NCBI RefSeq assembly: GCF_017654505.1
Contig: NC_054537.1
Location: 72,852,618 to 72,916,617, forward strand
DNA length: 64,000 bases
Reading direction: 5' to 3'
DNA from: Polyodon spathula
Taxonomy: Eukaryota > Chordata > Actinopteri > Acipenseriformes > Polyodontidae
Shown: in pieces, positions 62,140-64,000 of the stretch
How the letters are laid out: every line of letters begins with the position of its first letter
How positions within the stretch are numbered: position 1 is the first letter of the stretch
Notes under the pieces: generated by a model
What the model saw: the letters and a program-made list of their open reading frames with translations, nothing else
Database searches by the model: none
Told to the model about the DNA's origin: nothing
Position numbers and translations under genes: made by a program

Positions 62140-62718
62140 CTGACCGAACATCAACAAAGCAGGGTGCAGCTGGTTGACTCCTGCATGGCAGTACCGCAGG
62201 CTAACAGGACCAGGACAGCTGTACATGCCAGTCTTTCTAGTGGCTATCGGTGACAATAGCCAACTGGGCAGGGAGGGTACGGTAAAACTGCGCCACCAGC
62301 CAGTCGCTCTGGGGGTGCAGCGGGTCTTATATATCCACAGGCGACGACACATTTCTGCAAAGACCCAGGACTCAAAGTTGCATCCCTGGTCCGAGTGCAG
62401 CTATTGTGGTACTCCAAACCACCAGAAAAAGCCTTCCAGGGGCCCAGGATATCAACCCCTGATGCGTCCCATGGGCTCCCCGGCTGGAAACTGCTGCAGC
62501 GGGTTGTGCAACTCTCTCAGAGGTCCCTTCCTTGTGACACACTCATCACAGGGCCTGCAGAAATCCTCTACGTCCTGACAGCAGCTACCCCAGTAGAACA
62601 CCTGTCGAAGCCGTTTGAGTGTTTTGGCAGCCCCAAAGTGTCCTGGACCCAGCATGCCATGATGAGCATGTAGTACAGCCGCCTGTAGGGAGTGTGGGAA
62701 AATAACATGCCACCTCAC
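62140..62718 (-). pseudogene. Gypsy integrase remnant, core partly deleted
   Basis: The N-terminal HHCC finger is visible in HHGMLGPGHFGAAKTLKR, then YWGSCCQDVEDFCRPCDEC. The frame then jumps to HSDQGCNFESWVFAEMC with the second catalytic Asp, and on to ATGWWRSFTVPSL, where the expected Glu of the VERFN motif is not preserved, and finally LHPALLMFGQ. The segment with the first Asp is missing or unrecognisable, and stops interrupt the frame. Confidence 0.75.
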
Positions 62719-63079
62719 CTCCCGGTCTGCTAGCTAATTTCACTGCAGTTGTAGTACCCCATTCCTGATGGCCAGACTGCTCCATTGTGCCCACCATGCC
62801 TTTGTCGCTGGTGACTGCAAGACTATAGTGTCCCACAGCCTCTGGTGTCCCTACAGCCAGCGCAGCACTGGTTGCAGATCTGCATCCCAGTCTTGCTGCC
62901 ACCTCCACTCCGCTGCTGTGACCACGGTCAGCTTACTACTCTCAGCTCTCAGCTCTCCCGCACTGCTTGGTGACATTCTTGGTTCCTACCCCCTTTCTGC
63001 TCGGTTGAAACCAGCTCTTCCTCCTGGATATCATGCTTTTGGCAGTGACTGCAGTCCTCCTCAGTACAGGGGAGATGGG

Positions 63080-63325
63080 ACAGATTGAATTGGTAATTGA
63101 AGGGCTATAGCGGCTCGATCCAGTGTGCCATCTGCCCCTCTCATTCCCGAAATGATAGCAGCCGCTCCAACGCAACGAAGGGCAATTCACACAGATAGGG
63201 GTGAAAATGGCAGACCGCCGCTACTACTGCAACAAATCCCATTGGGTGACGCAGTACTGCCGCTCTGCCTTGTTCAGGGATAGGCTAAAATAAGCCACAA
63301 CCCCCTCTCCATCTGTACCCTGCTG
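63080..63325 (-). pseudogene. Gypsy RNase H remnant
   Basis: Minus-strand fragments read TDGEGVVAYFSLSLNKAERQ, then YCVTQWDLLQ with a stop. After a gap, MAHWIEPLQPFNYQF-like sequence corresponds to the end of RNase H. The segment with the TDHAAL-type motif is missing. Confidence 0.6.
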
Positions 63326-63700
63326 AGGTGAGTTCGACCTGCCAATAGCCACTTTTTAAGTCGGGAGAGCTAAACCAGGCTGAGGCAGCCGCCAAGTCCA
63401 GAGACTCATCGATGATGCGGGGAAGGGGGGAAGAGTTCTTGCAGGTCACTTCATTCAGGCACCTGTAGTCCATAAAGAACCTTCCGCTTCCATCCTCCTT
63501 GGGGAACATAACGACTGGCGCAGCCCATTGGCTGTCAGACGGCTTGATGAACCCAGGCTCCCACATCACGCTGAGGATCTTTTCCGCAGTCTCCTGCCAT
63601 GTTAATGGCATGTTGTACTAGATGAGTACAGCCTGCTCCCTCAGGACTGGCTGTGAAGATATTTTTGTACTCCAGCAACAGTTTCCACAGCTGATCCTGC
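63285..63700 (-). pseudogene. Gypsy reverse transcriptase N-terminal remnant
   Basis: The upstream LLLEYKNIFTASPEGAGCTH segment is a typical pre-RT peptide. The 63611-63285 frame has SQWAAPVVMFPKEDGSGRFF, MDYRCLNEVT and FSSPDLKSGYWQVEL, which are RT fingers and palm motifs. Sequence then passes directly into RNase H, so the block with the YVDD-type catalytic box has been deleted. Confidence 0.78.
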
Positions 63701-64000
63701 TACTCCAGGCTAAGCCCCACACAGCTATGGCGCTAGACAGTGTTCACTGCTGCTGAAGCAGCATCCTGGTGGGCAGATGACTGAGCCATGGCCGTACTGG
63801 CAAGCTGGTGAGTCGCTAGCTGAGATCGGGCTTACCGTGGGCTGGAAACGGCTGGTGGTTGAGCTTGTTGGCCTCTGTGAGGTCGCCCTGGGAGTTTTGC
63901 TGATTTCCCCGGTTTGCCCACTGCAGGGACCAGGCCCATCTATAAGCCGCGGCTGGTAGCATGCTGAACTTTGGGCTCACAGTCCTGACTGCACCACCCC

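Larger units (their letters stand above)
61640..64000 (-). mobile_element. Gypsy LTR retrotransposon relic with normal RT-RH-IN order
   Basis: Read on the minus strand from the right edge: pre-RT and RT segment, RNase H remnant, integrase zinc finger and core, then non-coding sequence with an AATAAA at 61676-61681 that may belong to the 3' LTR. The order is the conventional Gypsy one, unlike the element at 2562-7711. Internal deletions removed the RT catalytic centre and the middle of integrase. The 5' part lies outside the window. I could not fix the left boundary or the LTR ends. Confidence 0.72.

Overview
The window is vertebrate genomic DNA, most likely from a ray-finned fish. It is AT-rich, has almost no long reading frames outside transposons, and carries CR1, Gmr1-like Gypsy, hAT, piggyBac, PIF-Harbinger and Tc1-like relics plus tRNA-derived SINEs with a CORE-like middle. 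That repeat mix, together with an intact-looking CR1 3' end, makes me favour a non-teleost such as a sturgeon or paddlefish. The species-level guess is inference only.

The one host gene I can support is the first coding exon of jarid2, on the minus strand at 60641-60685. It encodes 15 residues (MSKGRPKRNIIQKKY) that match the vertebrate JARID2 N-terminus, and it is followed directly by a consensus splice donor (GTAAGT). I could not find the next JARID2 exon (it should begin around DDSDGIPWSEERV), so positions 1-60640 are best read as part of the very long jarid2 intron 1. Positions 60686 to about 61600 then hold the 5' UTR and proximal promoter side of the gene.

From left to right: a 1.3 kb internally deleted hAT element with a perfect 8-bp target duplication (466-1765); a decayed 5.2 kb Gmr1-like LTR retrotransposon on the minus strand whose integrase lies before its reverse transcriptase (2562-7711); a piggyBac transposase 3' end and a non-LTR endonuclease fragment (12.3-13.6 kb); a SINE and a PIF-Harbinger N-terminal fragment (16.5-17.2 kb); a Tc1-like element interrupted by a long TA/CA microsatellite (19.8-20.4 kb); a 5-copy minisatellite (22.0 kb); a second SINE joined to a CR1 3' end (23.6-24.9 kb); a hAT MITE, a ZNF862-like hAT pseudogene and a 457-bp near-perfect palindrome (25.7-28.9 kb); about 18 kb of simple-repeat-rich intron; a hAT-type element with another hAT-type element nested in it (46.9-48.9 kb); a third SINE (52.5 kb); a second ZNF862-like fragment (56.3 kb); a GC-richer patch with a full CRE (58.8-59.1 kb); jarid2 exon 1; and a second, conventionally ordered Gypsy relic running off the right edge (about 61.6-64.0 kb).

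I see no operons, CRISPR arrays or genes for a new molecular system. The most interesting signals are the jarid2 exon, the Gmr1 gene order beside an ordinary Gypsy order, the palindrome that carries promoter-type motifs in both arms, and the nested transposons. All boundaries come from reading by eye.
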